A stretch of 64,000 nucleotides of DNA from Lunularia cruciata (Eukaryota; Streptophyta; Marchantiopsida; Lunulariales; Lunulariaceae): contig OX419760.1 in the NCBI GenBank assembly GCA_948567375.1, positions 26,536,001 through 26,600,000 on the forward strand. Reading direction: 5' to 3'. Below, one piece after another: positions 48,454 through 59,832 of the stretch. Below the pieces are notes generated by a model. The model was given only the letters and a program-made list of their open reading frames with translations, did no database searches and had not been told where the DNA came from. The position numbers and the translations under genes are program-made. Each line of letters starts with the position of its first letter. The stretch's first letter is position 1.

Positions 48454-50072
48454 ATTGATTGGCTGCTACATTGGATCCTTGGGAGCGGTAGTGTCATGCT
48501 CCAAACCACTAGAGGTCCCAACCTCAGTGTGAAAAACTCCCTTTGATCCGCTGCAAGCTCCATATGTCCTCTAGCTGCATCCCAAGTAGACCAAGGTTGT
48601 AATCCAAGTAGACCATGCTCACCTAGATGGACTCCAAGTAGACCACTCTTCCTAGTAGCCACTAGATGTGTCCCAAGAATACCTTGCTTACTTGGTCCAT
48701 TGCCCCCAACATGTGCTTGAATCATCTTGATAAGCATATGGCTCACAAGTGTCCAAGTGATGATGCCTATAAAGCACATCCTATGTTGCTTTGCCAAGCC
48801 AAGGCTCACAATCCAGGACAAACAATTCAAGTCCATAGCTTGTCCTAACACCTAATGCATGGATGCCTCTAACACAATTGGGACAACGGTAATACCAATG
48901 CAAAAACCCATCACCCGCTCTCTTTCATCGATGTTGGGCTCCACCAACTACTATAAATGTGAGTCCCAAGCCAATCCAAGACCTCCCTCTTGAAAAGCAT
49001 GAGAGCTTGGGAAACTCATAAGTATGGAAAAAGTGACTCTAAGCTCTCCAACTAGGTTCATCACTGCTATTGGTGACCTATCAACCACTACCACCATCTG
49101 AGACTAACGCCCAACATCCAAGATGTCATCAATAATGATGTGGTCTAGTCATTGAATCCCATCATCACACTATAGAACCTCTTTAGGTAAGAGGTTTGTC
49201 CACCAAAGACAAAGTCAATGAGCCCGTGATCCCACTTGGGCTGCATCTAACAATACAACAGGTCCCATCCAAGAATGGACCTAATGTGTACTTGCCATCA
49301 CTTTGGTGCAATAATCACCCATGAAAGGAATTTTTTCCAAAAGGTGAGCTGAAGAAACAGACTAATGGACCTGGAGATGTCAAAGTATGCATAACATCTC
49401 CCAAAACACACTAGAATGTGCATCCAATGGTCAAGGTTTGTGTCATCCAGAATGACCCAAACCTTGACCAACACATGTATGTCCCTAACATGGCCATCCA
49501 ACAATCACCAAATGAACAGGCCCATGTTTCTCTAGATCATATGCCCATAGTAAGGAAATGTCTGATAGTAGGGCCTTTTGGTAACCCCTAACTGTTGACA
49601 ACGGTAATAACTTAGGATACCAATTGGCCTAGTGTGCCACATAATGGAGCAAGACTTGCCTAGCAATCTCATCTCTCTCCACATACAAGTACCTTTATAC
49701 TCATATATCTGTTTGTAATACTGCAGCTAGTCAAGTTTTAATCCCTACAAGTATCTTGTGCATAGGTGTTTCCCTCCAATAAATCACCGGGCCAAGTAAC
49801 TGCACCATTGAAAGTTGAAACTAATGCTACCATGGTCTTGGACTGTAGTGAACCAAGACTGCCACTACTGAAGAGTATTGGTAGGCAACATATTCATCCC
49901 TCACCTAACAACCAACTAGGTCTATAAGAGGCTGTCTTCTCCCAATAATCAATACTGAAACCCATGGGGTATAACACTGCTCCATAGACTAGCACATCAT
50001 ATGACTCAACTATTGTTGTAATAGCCTGAGCTGTCACCACAGAGCTATCAATCAGATGACTTGGCTGAATCT
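48454..50072 (-). pseudogene. Spacer between protease and RT, and protease-side region, of gypsy copy I
   Basis: The region is collinear with 53640-54890 and 57834-58450 of copy II. It encodes no domain that I recognise. Its RT-proximal part contains a small internal repeat (GLLGVHLGEHGLLGL on the minus strand) that is also in copy II. Compared with copy II it lacks about 280 bp near 49735. It ends where copy II is inserted. Confidence 0.6.
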
Positions 50073-50616
50073 TGTTGTGCATATATACATAGCTACACAA
50101 CATACATCACTATCAACATCATACACTATAGAAACACAACTCACACATAAGTCATACATGAACTCTAAAGTGCCACAATAATCAGATTGTTTACAACTTG
50201 AATCAACTCAAATCAGATTTGTACTTGATCTGATCCTAAAAGACTTGCCAACAATAAGGCATTGATCACAATCAAGCCACATCCTTTCTAGCTAAGAGAC
50301 TCCAGGTGACGCTTGCCGGCTTTCTGTCTACTCTAGCTAGGAACTCAAAGGCTCAACATCAAAGAAGTGAGCTCTTAGGAGCTGCACTTCTAGGGTATAC
50401 TCCTGATTTTGACCTAGGTCTCATCTCAATGGTCCCACTGACGGCACACCCGATAGTGTGGACTGTGTAAGTGACGGTGAGCCCCACCCTAAAGTCAATG
50501 CCCCAAACACAAGTTGGAAAGTAGTCTATGAGTAACTGCCAAAATACCTCTAACTATTATCATTGGAACTCTAGTGTTCAAGTAATCTAGATGTGACACT
50601 ACAAATGGTGTGACAG
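50073..50616 (-). repeat. 3' LTR of gypsy copy II (544 bp)
   Basis: In element orientation the LTR runs from TGTCACACCATTTG to CATATATGCACAACA (TG...CA). It pairs with the 5' LTR at 59833-60384. Just inside it, at about 50617-50733, lies an extra copy of the LTR's last 110 bp or so, and behind that a purine-rich stretch (AAGGAGGCAAT) that would be the expected polypurine tract. Confidence 0.88.
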
Positions 50617-50897
50617 TTGTCATGTGTATATATATTGCTACACAACATACATCACTATCAACATCATACACTATAGAAGCACAATTCACACATAAGTTAT
50701 ACATGAACTCTAAAGTGCTACAATTGCCTCCTTAGCTAGCGGTTAGGTCAATCTAACTCTATATAGTCATCTACTCCAAGTATATGGTATACCGTATTAT
50801 GGGCAAAGATCAAGAGACCCGGTGCTATCGAGCCCCATTATTAATCGCCTGTTTGCAATCTATACCATATAAAGGATGAACTAGCTACAGGTCAAGT

Positions 50898-51032
50898 ACA
50901 TCTAGGACATAACTATTATCCTTGAGGAACCACCATGAGAGGAGGAGTCATACATGCCATATTCCATCCTCTTGAATAGCTATCACACACTAACATAGTA
51001 GCAATCCCACTAGAAGAGCCACATAACATACA
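50898..51032 (-). pseudogene. PHD finger of gypsy copy II
   Basis: The pattern is the same as in copy I: CMLCG, MLVCDSY, GWNMAC, TPPL..VPQG and, behind two stop codons, LCPRC. The PHD-typical PPL..VP.G turn and C-P-x-C end are intact, whereas the fourth Cys is Tyr and the His is Asn. It follows the VLVLEGHDG end of the integrase and the APCHLPNIDGTMDPSLA linker without a gap, so it was part of the pol polyprotein. I infer a chromatin-reading role like that of chromodomains in chromoviruses. Confidence 0.8.
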
Positions 51033-52170
51033 CCTCAAGCCTCCACGTACAAGTGCCAAGCTTGGGTCCATAGTACCATCAATGTTTGGGAGGTGGCATG
51101 GCGCACAATTACGCACATGAACCTTCCAACCAAATCCATCATGTCCTTCCAACACAAGGACTCTAGATGGCAAAACCTTGCACACTCTCAAGATAGTGCG
51201 GCCTATAGAAACATCAAGTATTGTTGGTACTATCTACTATAGATATACATAGTTCCCTAGATGAAATTGACGGATTGAGGATCTATAACCTCCTCCTCAA
51301 ATAGTAGCATAGTGTAAGGTATCTCTATGCTGAGCAATCACCAAGTACTCAAAGTCTGTATCACTCTCCAAAAGATCTCTGCCCATTGGGAACATGCGCT
51401 CATCCATACATTTGGATCATCCAAGTCCAAAACTACAATAGCATCTCAACAAATGTCTGCAAGTAAATTTAGATCTCATCCATAGAGTAGAAAGTAAGGA
51501 GAGAAGGATGCTAAGGAGGCTTGCTGGCTGAACTGATAGCCCATGGCCAACAAGGTAACTAGAGATCCCAATCTCCCAAGTGGCCTCTCTACAAACCAAA
51601 CTTTTGCACTCCTCTGTTCACCGTCTAAACCAATCTCTCTGCTAAGCTATCTGCCTCAAGGTGATCTTGAGAGGTAGTACAATGATCAATCAAAGCCTTG
51701 TCACACAAAACCTGAAAATCCCCCAAGAACTTTGTACCTTGATCAGTCAAAACCTCAATTGGTGCACCAAAATGATTGAGAACCCGATCCAAGAATGAGT
51801 AAGCTGTCCTTTCACTGGACTTGTTAGGAAGTGCTACTAACTCAATCTTCTTGGAGAAGTGCTCCACCATCACCAAAACCTACCAATGATGTCTCACAAT
51901 CAATGGTAAAGGTCCAACAAAGTCCAAACTCCAACGGTAATCCAATCCTATGATAGGTAATGGGTGTAATTGTGGTGTAGGAGCATTGAATGATGCTCTA
52001 ACTTGGTCACAAACCACACATCTAGCAACAAAATGCTGCACATTGGTCTGCATACCATGCCACCAATAATGACTCTAGAGTAAGCTATATGTACGCTTTA
52101 ATCCAAAATGTCCTAGCTCCTCATGAGCATAACCGACCAACTGTAGTCTTTGAGATGGAAGTGGTACTAC
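51033..52170 (-). pseudogene. Integrase of gypsy copy II
   Basis: The zinc-binding CVVCDQ pair, the core aspartate in DFVGPLPL, VEHFSKKIELVALPNK, the second aspartate in VLTDQGTKF and the glutamate in EADSLAERLV can all be read, so all three D,D,E positions are conserved. The C-terminal domain ends in VLVLEGHDG at about 51130. Frame changes lie between the zinc region and the core, and behind the core. Confidence 0.8.
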
Positions 52171-52649
52171 TCTCACTCTACCATACATGCAAAAGGTGTA
52201 TGTCCTCCAATATGAACTGTCTGGCTTGTTGCAGAGCACTGTCTCTCTCCTTGGCCCTAACTATGCCACCCACAACACCAATGCAAAGATAGTCCATCAT
52301 TAAGACATCTTCATGAATGTCTTGCTAAACCATACCAATATCTTCACTCTCTGGATCCGTGACCTCAATCACTCCTCTTTTATGCACTGAGAGAGATACC
52401 ACCAAAGTCCAAAATATATATAAAGAAAGGCAGATGCATGCCAACCTGGCACCATGCTAACATGCTCCGGTCTGATCCTATTGGATGGGACATGGGTCTA
52501 CTCAACCCATCTGCATCACGATTCACCACTCCAGTTCTGCGTATAACCGTGAAATCATACTCCTATAAAATCAGAGCCCATCATGCAAGCTTCCCTAAAA
52601 GCTTGTCACACTCCATCAACCACTTCAGTGGTTGATGATGAGTGATGAG

Positions 52650-53651
52650 AGTGAAGGGATTACCAAATAGGTAACATAAAAAATGTGCTATTGCCCAAAT
52701 TGTTGCCAAACACTCCCCCTCATATTGCCAACCCAAGGAATGCTTGCACTCTGCTCACATCCGTAGGTCAAGGAATACGTGCAATAGCCTCCACCTTGGT
52801 CTACTGAACACCAAGTCCCTTAGGGTAGATAGTGTGACCCAAATATTCAACCTGCTCATGGAAGAACCTACACTTCCCAAGATGTAATTTGAGTCCATGA
52901 GATCTCAACCTCTCAAACACCTCCAACAATTGTCTCTCATGCTCCTCCATAGTAGTACTATAGACCAAAATGTCATCAACATAGCACCGAGCAAAATCCA
53001 ATCCAACTAGGATCCTATATATGACCCTTAGGAACTTAGCAAGAGCATTCTTCAACCCAAATGGTAAGAACCTCCACTGATATAACACATCCTTTCCATG
53101 AGGATCAATAGCCCAAAATGCTATCTTGGACTTATCTTCCTCCTTGATTGGCAACTAATGATATCTTGCTCAAAGATCCAAAGTATTGAAGACCTTTGCA
53201 TGGACAATTGCATCAAAAATCTCCTCTGGTGTAGGCATGGCATACCAATCAGCCTTAGTCTATTGGTTGATAGGATAGTAATCTCCACACATCTGCCTAT
53301 TTGTGTAGTTGCCATGCATATCCTTCTTGGCTGGCATCACTGTTGTTGATTCATACTCTCCATGTGAAATCTCCACCAAATCAACCTCAAAAAGGTCACT
53401 ACTTTGGCTCTGAGTTAATGTCCTCTCCATAACACTATATTAATAAGGACATCAAAAAATGGTGTATTGCTAGTCAGCTCAATCCGTATACCAATTCCCT
53501 TTAGAGCACCCAAATCCTTCATACTGAAGGCAAAACAACTCGTATAGCTCCTCAAGAACCTCCAAACCCTCAGTCTTTCCTCTTTTATAAGCTTGGGTCC
53601 AAGATCTAGCTCCCAAGTATCCTCTGTAATTGTTGTATGAGTGGAACACAT
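52650..53651 (-). pseudogene. Reverse transcriptase of gypsy copy II (catalytic YVDD kept)
   Basis: 53651-53415 gives SYTSCFAFSMKDLGALKGIG. 53154-52801 gives KIAFWAIDPHGKDVLYQWRF, LPFGLKNALAKF, CYVDDILVYS (YVDD at 52983-52972), HGLKLHLGKCRFF and VEYLGHTI, all standard Ty3/gypsy RT blocks. Immediately afterwards about 305 bp that are present in copy I (about 47267-47567) are missing at 52725, removing the join to RNase H. This copy therefore keeps an RT palm but not a complete RNase H. Confidence 0.85.
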
Positions 53652-54890
53652 GCTGACTAGCTACTACATTGGTCCCTTGGGAGCAATAGTGTCATGCCCC
53701 CAACTACTAGAGGTCCCAACATCTGTTAGAAAAACTCCCTTTGATCTAGCTGCAAGCTCCATACGTCCTCTAGCTGCATCCTAGGTAGACCAAGGGTGTA
53801 ATCCAAGTAGACCATGCTCACCTTGATGGACTCCAAGTAGACCACTCTCCCTAGTAGCCACTAGCTACATCCCAAGAATACCCTATGCACTTGGTCCATC
53901 TCCCCCAACATGTGCTTGAATCGTCTCAATAAGCACAAGGCTCACAAGTGTCTGAGTGGTGATGCCTATCAAGCACATCCTACGATGCTCTGCCAAGCCA
54001 ATGCTCACAATCCAGGTCAAACAGTTCATATCCATACCTTGACCTAACACCTAATACATGGATACCTTTGACACTGTTGGAACAACGGTAATACCGGTGC
54101 AAAAACCCATTGTCCGCTCTCTCTCATCGATGTTGGACTCCAACAAGTGCTATAATTGTGAGTCCCAAAATAGTCCAAGACCTCCTTCTTGAAAAGCATG
54201 AGAGCATGAGAAACTCATAAGTGTGGGAAAAGTGACTCTAGGCTATCCAACTAGGTTCACTACTGCCATAGGTGACCTATCAGCCACTACCACCATCTAG
54301 GACTGACGCCCAACATCCAAGATATCATTAACAATGATGTGGTCTAGTCATTGAATCTCATCATAAGCGTGTTGTAGAACCTCTCTAGGTAAGATGTTTG
54401 TCCACCAAAGACAAAGATGGTGAGCTTGTGATCCCATTCTAGCTACATCTAATAATACAATAGGTCCTATCCAAGAATGGACCTGATGTGTACTTGCCAC
54501 TACTCAGGTTTGGGAATCACTCATCAAAGGAACATTCTCCAAAAGGTAAGCTAGAGAAATGGACTAATAGACCTGAAGATGTTGTAGTATCTATAACATC
54601 TCCCAAAACACACCAGAACAAAGATTGTGAAGGCCCTAACCTTGGCCAACACGTGTATGTCCCTAACATGGCCATGCAAAAATCACCAAGTGAACATGTG
54701 CATGTCTCTCTAGATCATGCACCCCCATTAAAAAAATGTCTGTTGGTAGGGCCTTTTGGTAACCCCTGAATGCTGACATTGGTAATAACTCAACATACCG
54801 ATAGACCAAGTGTGCCACATAATGTAGAGAGACTCACCTAACAGTCTCATTTCTCTCCATATACAAGTACCTTTGTACTCGTATACCCGT
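53652..54890 (-). pseudogene. Spacer between protease and RT of gypsy copy II
   Basis: Collinear with 48454-49720 in copy I and with 62009-62470 in copy III. No known domain is recognised. Because it is kept in three copies in the same place it was part of the original element and not an insertion. Confidence 0.6.
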
Positions 54891-55727
54891 TGTCGGGGAA
54901 TTTTTTTGGCCTCAAGAGTGCACCAGGCACATGGCTGCTTGTGCTCAATTTGTCTTTATTGTAGTTGATTTAGAGTTTCTCGTAGACTAACATTCTCTTC
55001 CTATTCCTGGTGTGTTGGAAATCTCCACTCTGTAAGAATTTGGGGTTTCTTTGTTTACTGAGGTTGGGTTTCTTGAGAGTTTGTGTTTGTCCTCGACCCT
55101 CACAGAATTGGCTTGCTCACGCGGTTTTAGCTTTGGTTTTGGACCCGATGGTTCCTAGAAATGGTTGGGAATTTTACAAACAACAAATAGTATTCCATTT
55201 GGGCTCAACCCAGCACCCAGACTATTGAATCGGACCATTCATATAGACGGACTGAGAGCTCCTAAAATGGAACTTCCTCAACGCTAGTCATAGATCAAAC
55301 ACACCATCATCTTAGGATTTGTCATCCATAAAAAATTCAGCTGCAAAGTTCATAGGTTTGGACAAGCCAAACAACTCCAATTCATATAGTGGTTGCACTA
55401 AATTATGACAGGAAATCATCTCAGCTGGTGCTTTTCACACACATTCTGTCTAATAACAGTAGAGACAACTCACCCTCTGGACCTCTTCCTTCACCTCCCA
55501 GCAGCACTCCCATCAATGCTTCCTTGCAAAGGTTTCTGTTCTCAGCCCAAAGATCCTTTCGTGAAAACGTCCTCAGCTCTCCTTTCAGAAAACTTCTATC
55601 AGCAGTTCAGTGCACAACTATCCTTGACTCCCCATTTTCAAAGTCTTGTGCCAGCATTTGCTCAGTCATTCATGTCCCATGTCAAATTTTCCCTTGGAAA
55701 TTCTCCCTCTTGTGCTTCTCCCCGAAA

Positions 55728-56240
55728 TCCTCACTATTCTCCTATAAACACTTCTCCTCAAACCCATGTCAATTTCCAAAAACTCTTGCCAGCCCTACTG
55801 ACCTTCCCGAAACTCCTCATTGTCTAAACTCCTACAAACATTCCTCCTCTACTATTTCTTGAAACTCATGTCAATTCTTGAAATTTCCTGCCAGCCTACT
55901 GATCTTCTAAAACTCCTCACTGTCTAAGCTCCCGCAAACATTTCTCCTCAGCTATTTCCCAAAACTCATGTCAATTCCCAAAGCTTCCTGCCAACCTACT
56001 GATCTTCCAAAACTCCTCACTGTCTAGCTCCTGCAAACATTCTCCTCTGCTATTTCCCAAAATTCATGTCATTTCCCAAAGCTTCCTGCCAGCCTACTCA
56101 TCTTCCAAAACTCCTCATTGTCTAAGCTCCTGCAAACATTCTCCTCTGCTATTTCCCAAAATTTATGTCAATTCCCAAAACTTCATGCCAGCCACGGATC
56201 TTCCGAAACTCCTCATTGTCTAAACTCTTGCAATCATTTC
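55728..56240. repeat. Tandem repeat of about 98 bp, five to six units
   Basis: Units begin CTCCTCA.TGTCTAA at about 55816, 55912, 56011, 56109 and 56207, with a poorer one before 55816. Each contains CTATTTCC.AAA.TCATGTCA and CCTGCCAGCC. The unit is pyrimidine-rich on the plus strand. Confidence 0.85.
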
Positions 56241-56639
56241 TCCTCTTTGTTTCCCTCCTAGCTTCAATCTCCTTTGATGTTGCTTTCTTGTTTCATGAAC
56301 TCTCTGTAGAAGATCCCTCAAAACTCTGCTTTTGTTCCTGATTCCTTAGCTCTTTGCCTTTGATTCCCTATTCCTCAAATCCTCTGCTTTCGTTTGATTT
56401 CCCCTTCACTTTTTTGTCCCTGTGATTTCCTTCCCTTCTTGATCCCTTCTCAGAAATCCCTTTCAATACTTCTCTTTCTCTCTTCACTGTCCCTACCACA
56501 CTCCTTGATTACTGTCATTTCCTATCTCTTTAATTCCTTTCAATCCTTCCATGTCACCTTGAGTCCTTTCGATCCTTCCCTGTCAATTTGATTTCCTCTG
56601 CAAACCCTCTGATCTCCCGAAGATCCTTGTCTTCCCAAA

Positions 56640-57370
56640 TGTGTCTCCTCCCGAAGACACATTTCTTCCTCAGTCACTTGAAACTCCTCTGAAAACCCTC
56701 TAATCTCTCAAAAACATCTCCTTCCTCCAGGAATTTCACTTCTTATCTCTCTCTCAAAACCTTGCTCTTCCTTTCTAGCCTTCTTTCTTCACCCAGAACT
56801 CTTGTTTCTTCATCAAAGTCTCTTCCCTGTCTTCTCCCAAAGACATATTTCTTCCTCAGTCACTCAAAACTCCTCTAAAAACTCTCTAATCTCCCAAAAA
56901 CATCTCTTTCCTCCAGGAATTTCACTTCCTATCTCTCTCTCGAACCTTGCTCTTCCTTTCCAGCCTTCTTTCTTCATCAAAAACTCTTGTTTCTTCATCA
57001 AAGTCCCTTCCCTTTCTTCTCCCAAAGACACATTTCTTCCTCAGTCACTTGAAAACTCCTCTGCAGCTTTTCTGCTCTCTCAAAAACTTCCTGCTCTTCC
57101 TTTCCTGCCCTCTTTCTTCACCAAAAACTCCCGTTTCTTCATCAAAGTCCCCTCCCTGTCTTCTCCCAAAGACACATTTCTTCCTCCGTCATTCGAAAAC
57201 TCCTCTGTAGCTTTTCTGCTCTCTCAAAAACTTCTTTCTCTTCCTTTCCTCCCCTCTTTCTTCACCAAAAACTCCCATTTCTTCATCAAAGTCCCCTCCC
57301 TATCTTCTTCCCAAGACACATTTCTTCCTTAGTCACTCAAAAACTCCTATGTAGCTTTTCTGCTCTCTCT
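56640..57370. repeat. Higher-order pyrimidine-rich tandem repeat
   Basis: Blocks with TCTTC.CCCAAAGACACATT and CTTCTTTCTTCA recur at about 56650, 56830, 57010, 57155 and 57300. The spacing is about 180 bp in the first units and about 145 bp later, so the units have been shortened. The plus-strand frame 56802-57332 that runs through them is a by-product of the repeat and the low stop content of C/T-rich DNA. Confidence 0.8.
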
Positions 57371-57833
57371 AAACCTTCTTGCCAAGAACCTCTCTGTCCA
57401 ACACTCTTTCTCCCAAAATTCTCCTCTTTTTCCAAGCCTCTCCACTCCAAAAAAAGTCCCCTTCCCAAAACTCCTTTTGATACTCTTCGTCTTCCTTTTT
57501 TTTTTCTTTCTTTCAGCAGACTTGTTCAGGTGTTTCTCTCCAAGCCCCAAACCCCTTTGCTACTGGAGCTAACTAAAATACTCTTGAGACCACAATAACA
57601 TAAACAAACTCCAACGCTTAAGTGACATGCAAATAAACCCCGAGCTTATGTAACATTAAAGAAAATCCACCACTCAATTTCCTCCCTCCCTTAACACAAG
57701 AGAAAATCCTTGAGCTTACAAGAACACAAAACAACTACCGATTTCACCATAACATAAACCCTTGAGTTCACTAACATGTAAAACTCACACCAAATGGCAC
57801 CAATACTACATGTAGACTATTTTCCTAATGACA

Positions 57834-59072
57834 CCGCCTATAGTACCATAGCTAGTCTGGTGCTAATCCCACCAAACAACTCCAATAGACATACTCCCTC
57901 TACTAGATACTGCTAAGCTATGAGTATGGTATCCAAAGGTGTTAAGGAGATCAATTGTGGAAGCTCATCCTAACACTCTTCTCCTAGTGATACAAAAGCT
58001 TTGCTCCAAGCCTACTACACCAATTGATCTACATGTTGCTACAATGTCTCCTCCAAACTCCACAATGGAACATCCAAGGTGGATGGAACAATCACACTCC
58101 TACTCCAAATCTAAGTGATCTCCTCTAGTACTAGAGTATCCTCTGCATAGGCATTCCACTCCAATAAGTCACCAAGCCAAGTAACAGCACCACTAAAAGC
58201 TGAAATTGATGCTGCCATGGTCCCGGATTGAGTGAGCCAAGATTGCCACTACTGAAGCATATTGGTAGGCTACATACTTGTCCCTCACTAGACTGCCAAC
58301 CTAGTCTATAGGAGGCTGTCTCCTTCCAATAGTCAATACTAAAACCCATGGGGTATAGCATTGCTCCATTAACTAGCACATCATATGACTCAGCTATTGT
58401 TGCAATAGCCTAAGCTCTCACCACCAAGCTATCAGTTGGGTGACCCAGCTGAACTTGGACCCCACGTGTGATGTACTATGTTGAACCACCACCTAGAGAT
58501 GTTTGGATTTGAAATGGGCACCTCTCCACATTGGTCTTTTGTAACTCCAAACCGACAATTGTAGCCTTCCCCAACATAAAGGGTTGCGCATGGAATCTAA
58601 TAAGACTCTTTGTGGTGTATAGACCTTTCCTAAAGGTTCCACCAAAAAAAAATTCCTCCTTTGGTTATCCAATAGGACAACACCAAGTGTGAACCGTGCT
58701 CTCTCAAAAGCCGATCTAGCTAGTAACTCCTCCAATCTAGTTGTTGTTGCTTGCCATAAACCACTGGTCGCTGAGCAGATCCCATGCTTCTCAACCAAGT
58801 CAACTCCACTATCAACCACCTCTACTCTAGTAGTAGGGACCACATCATCCCTACCCTCACAAAGCATGGCAGCCAATCGGAACACTGGGGTAGGGTCAAC
58901 TCTCAATGTACACATGTCATTGGCTAAAAATAATGGATAGCGCATAATAAGTTGAGCCACCCCCAACATTGTGCTAGACTTAGTTTGTGTAGTAGCAAGT
59001 GGCTGACTAGCAGGTAGTCTATCATGCACCCCATCACCATCATAGAGCATGAAAGACTAGGGAAGTTTGACC
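57834..59072 (-). pseudogene. Retropepsin-like protease region of gypsy copy II
   Basis: At about 58620-58580 the minus strand reads RVLLDSMRNPLCWG, where RVLLDSGAQPLMLG would be expected, so the aspartic protease active-site glycine is replaced. The region upstream of it (59050-58650) encodes a conserved acidic block (PTTRVEVVDSGVDLVEKHGI) that is also found in copies I and III. The rest towards 57834 has no recognised domain. The segment lies between the gag knuckles and the RT approach, as expected for Ty3/gypsy. Confidence 0.65.
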
Positions 59073-59600
59073 TATCTCTCAACCTCTCCTCTTTGTGGGT
59101 CCAACTCCACTGATGCTCCTCTAGGCTTTGGAGCACGTACTACACTCCTAGTCATTGCTATAGATGCATCCACCTGTGTTGCTCTGCACATGAAGTCCAA
59201 AGCATCTCTAGAACCAGCATATGAGGTGGAAGCCTTAGCACCCCAATTTGATCTCCTCTCAGCAATGGCCATGCTAGCCAATCTATGCTCCAACTATTCA
59301 GTCCGAGTAGCCATAGCTATATCAAAAGTAAGGGCAGGTATTGCACTCCTACTAGGTGTGGATCATCTACGACCACCTCGTCCTCCATGACCTAGAGCTC
59401 CTCTACCACTTTCCATAACAGCCCTACCACTCCGTAACTCCGGGTGTAAGTCAAAGCACCTATCATTGGTATGACCAAATCTATAGCAATGCTCACACTG
59501 CCTCTGTGTTGGATGTGATGTACCAAAGGTATTAAATCTGCTGCCCTGAGGGCACTCTCTCTTGTGATGAGGTCCACCACAAGAACAAGCAAATCCATTG
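59072..59600 (-). pseudogene. Gag C-terminal part with zinc knuckles, gypsy copy II
   Basis: Two Cys/His clusters are visible: CSCGGPHHKREC (59587-59552) and the canonical C-x2-C-x4-H-x4-C knuckle CEHCYRFGHTNDRC (59497-59456). Downstream come a Gly/Arg-rich stretch (GHGGRGGRR) and a helical segment starting MEHRLASM (59293-59072). Zinc knuckles of gag bind genomic RNA. The capsid part that should precede the knuckles is absent: a 40-bp LTR-start fragment and the leader lie directly upstream. Confidence 0.8.
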
Positions 59601-59639
59601 TCCAAGAAATCTAGATACAATGTTACAAATGGCAAGACA

Positions 59640-59832
59640 ATGCAGACAACATGGACAAAAAATGAATGATGCGATTGTACACAAAGAGTACAAGAAACAA
59701 AATGCAAATAAACATCTCCAATGGTAATAAAACACACACTTAAGGTCTCCTTTATAAGTGCTAGGAGACAAGAAGCACCAAAAAGACAAGCTACTCCATG
59801 GAGAATTTAGCCCAAAGGCAAGGTGCTAACAA
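59640..59832 (-). other. 5' leader of gypsy copy II
   Basis: About 190 bp separates the 5' LTR from an LTR-start fragment and gag. The same segment recurs at 63932-64000 in copy III. In element orientation it contains CTTATAAAGGAG. A primer-binding site starting with TGG is not obvious at the LTR edge, where the sequence reads TTGTTAGCACC. Confidence 0.55.

Larger units (their letters stand above)
43764..50072 (-). mobile_element. Ty3/gypsy copy I, 3' part (continues at 60385)
   Basis: From right to left the copy has the protease-side region, a spacer, RT (about 48450-47640), RNase H (about 47430-47000), integrase (about 46530-44900), the PHD finger (44733-44599) and the 3' LTR. It is interrupted by a solo-LTR-like element at 45448-46139 and by the whole of copy II after 50072. 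Its gag side resumes at 60385-61330. All frames carry stops. Confidence 0.8.
54891..57833. mobile_element. 2.94-kb pyrimidine-rich TG...CA insertion (solo LTR or non-autonomous LTR element)
   Basis: The gypsy sequence breaks off after GTATACCCGT and resumes with CCGCCTATAGTACC. Copy III at about 62465 shows the uninterrupted form, so the insertion has a diverged target duplication of about 5 bp. The ends read TGTCGGGGAA and AATGACA, the TG...CA limits with short inverted TGTC/GACA typical of LTRs. From about 55430 to 57560 the plus strand is overwhelmingly C and T and consists mainly of tandem repeats. Very long LTRs of this kind are known for Tat/Ogre-type plant elements, so a solo LTR or a large non-autonomous derivative is likely. 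The plus-strand open frames here are repeat artefacts. Confidence 0.65.

Noticed and set aside
56802-57332. 176-codon plus-strand frame with repeated FFIKVPSLSS units
   Set aside because: It runs through a C/T-rich tandem repeat that rarely makes stop codons. Its units mirror the DNA repeat and have no start context or conserved domain.
55700-57400. Regular repeats considered as a CRISPR array or satellite-coded protein
   Set aside because: The units are directly adjacent without unique spacers and lie in plant nuclear DNA inside an LTR-like insertion.
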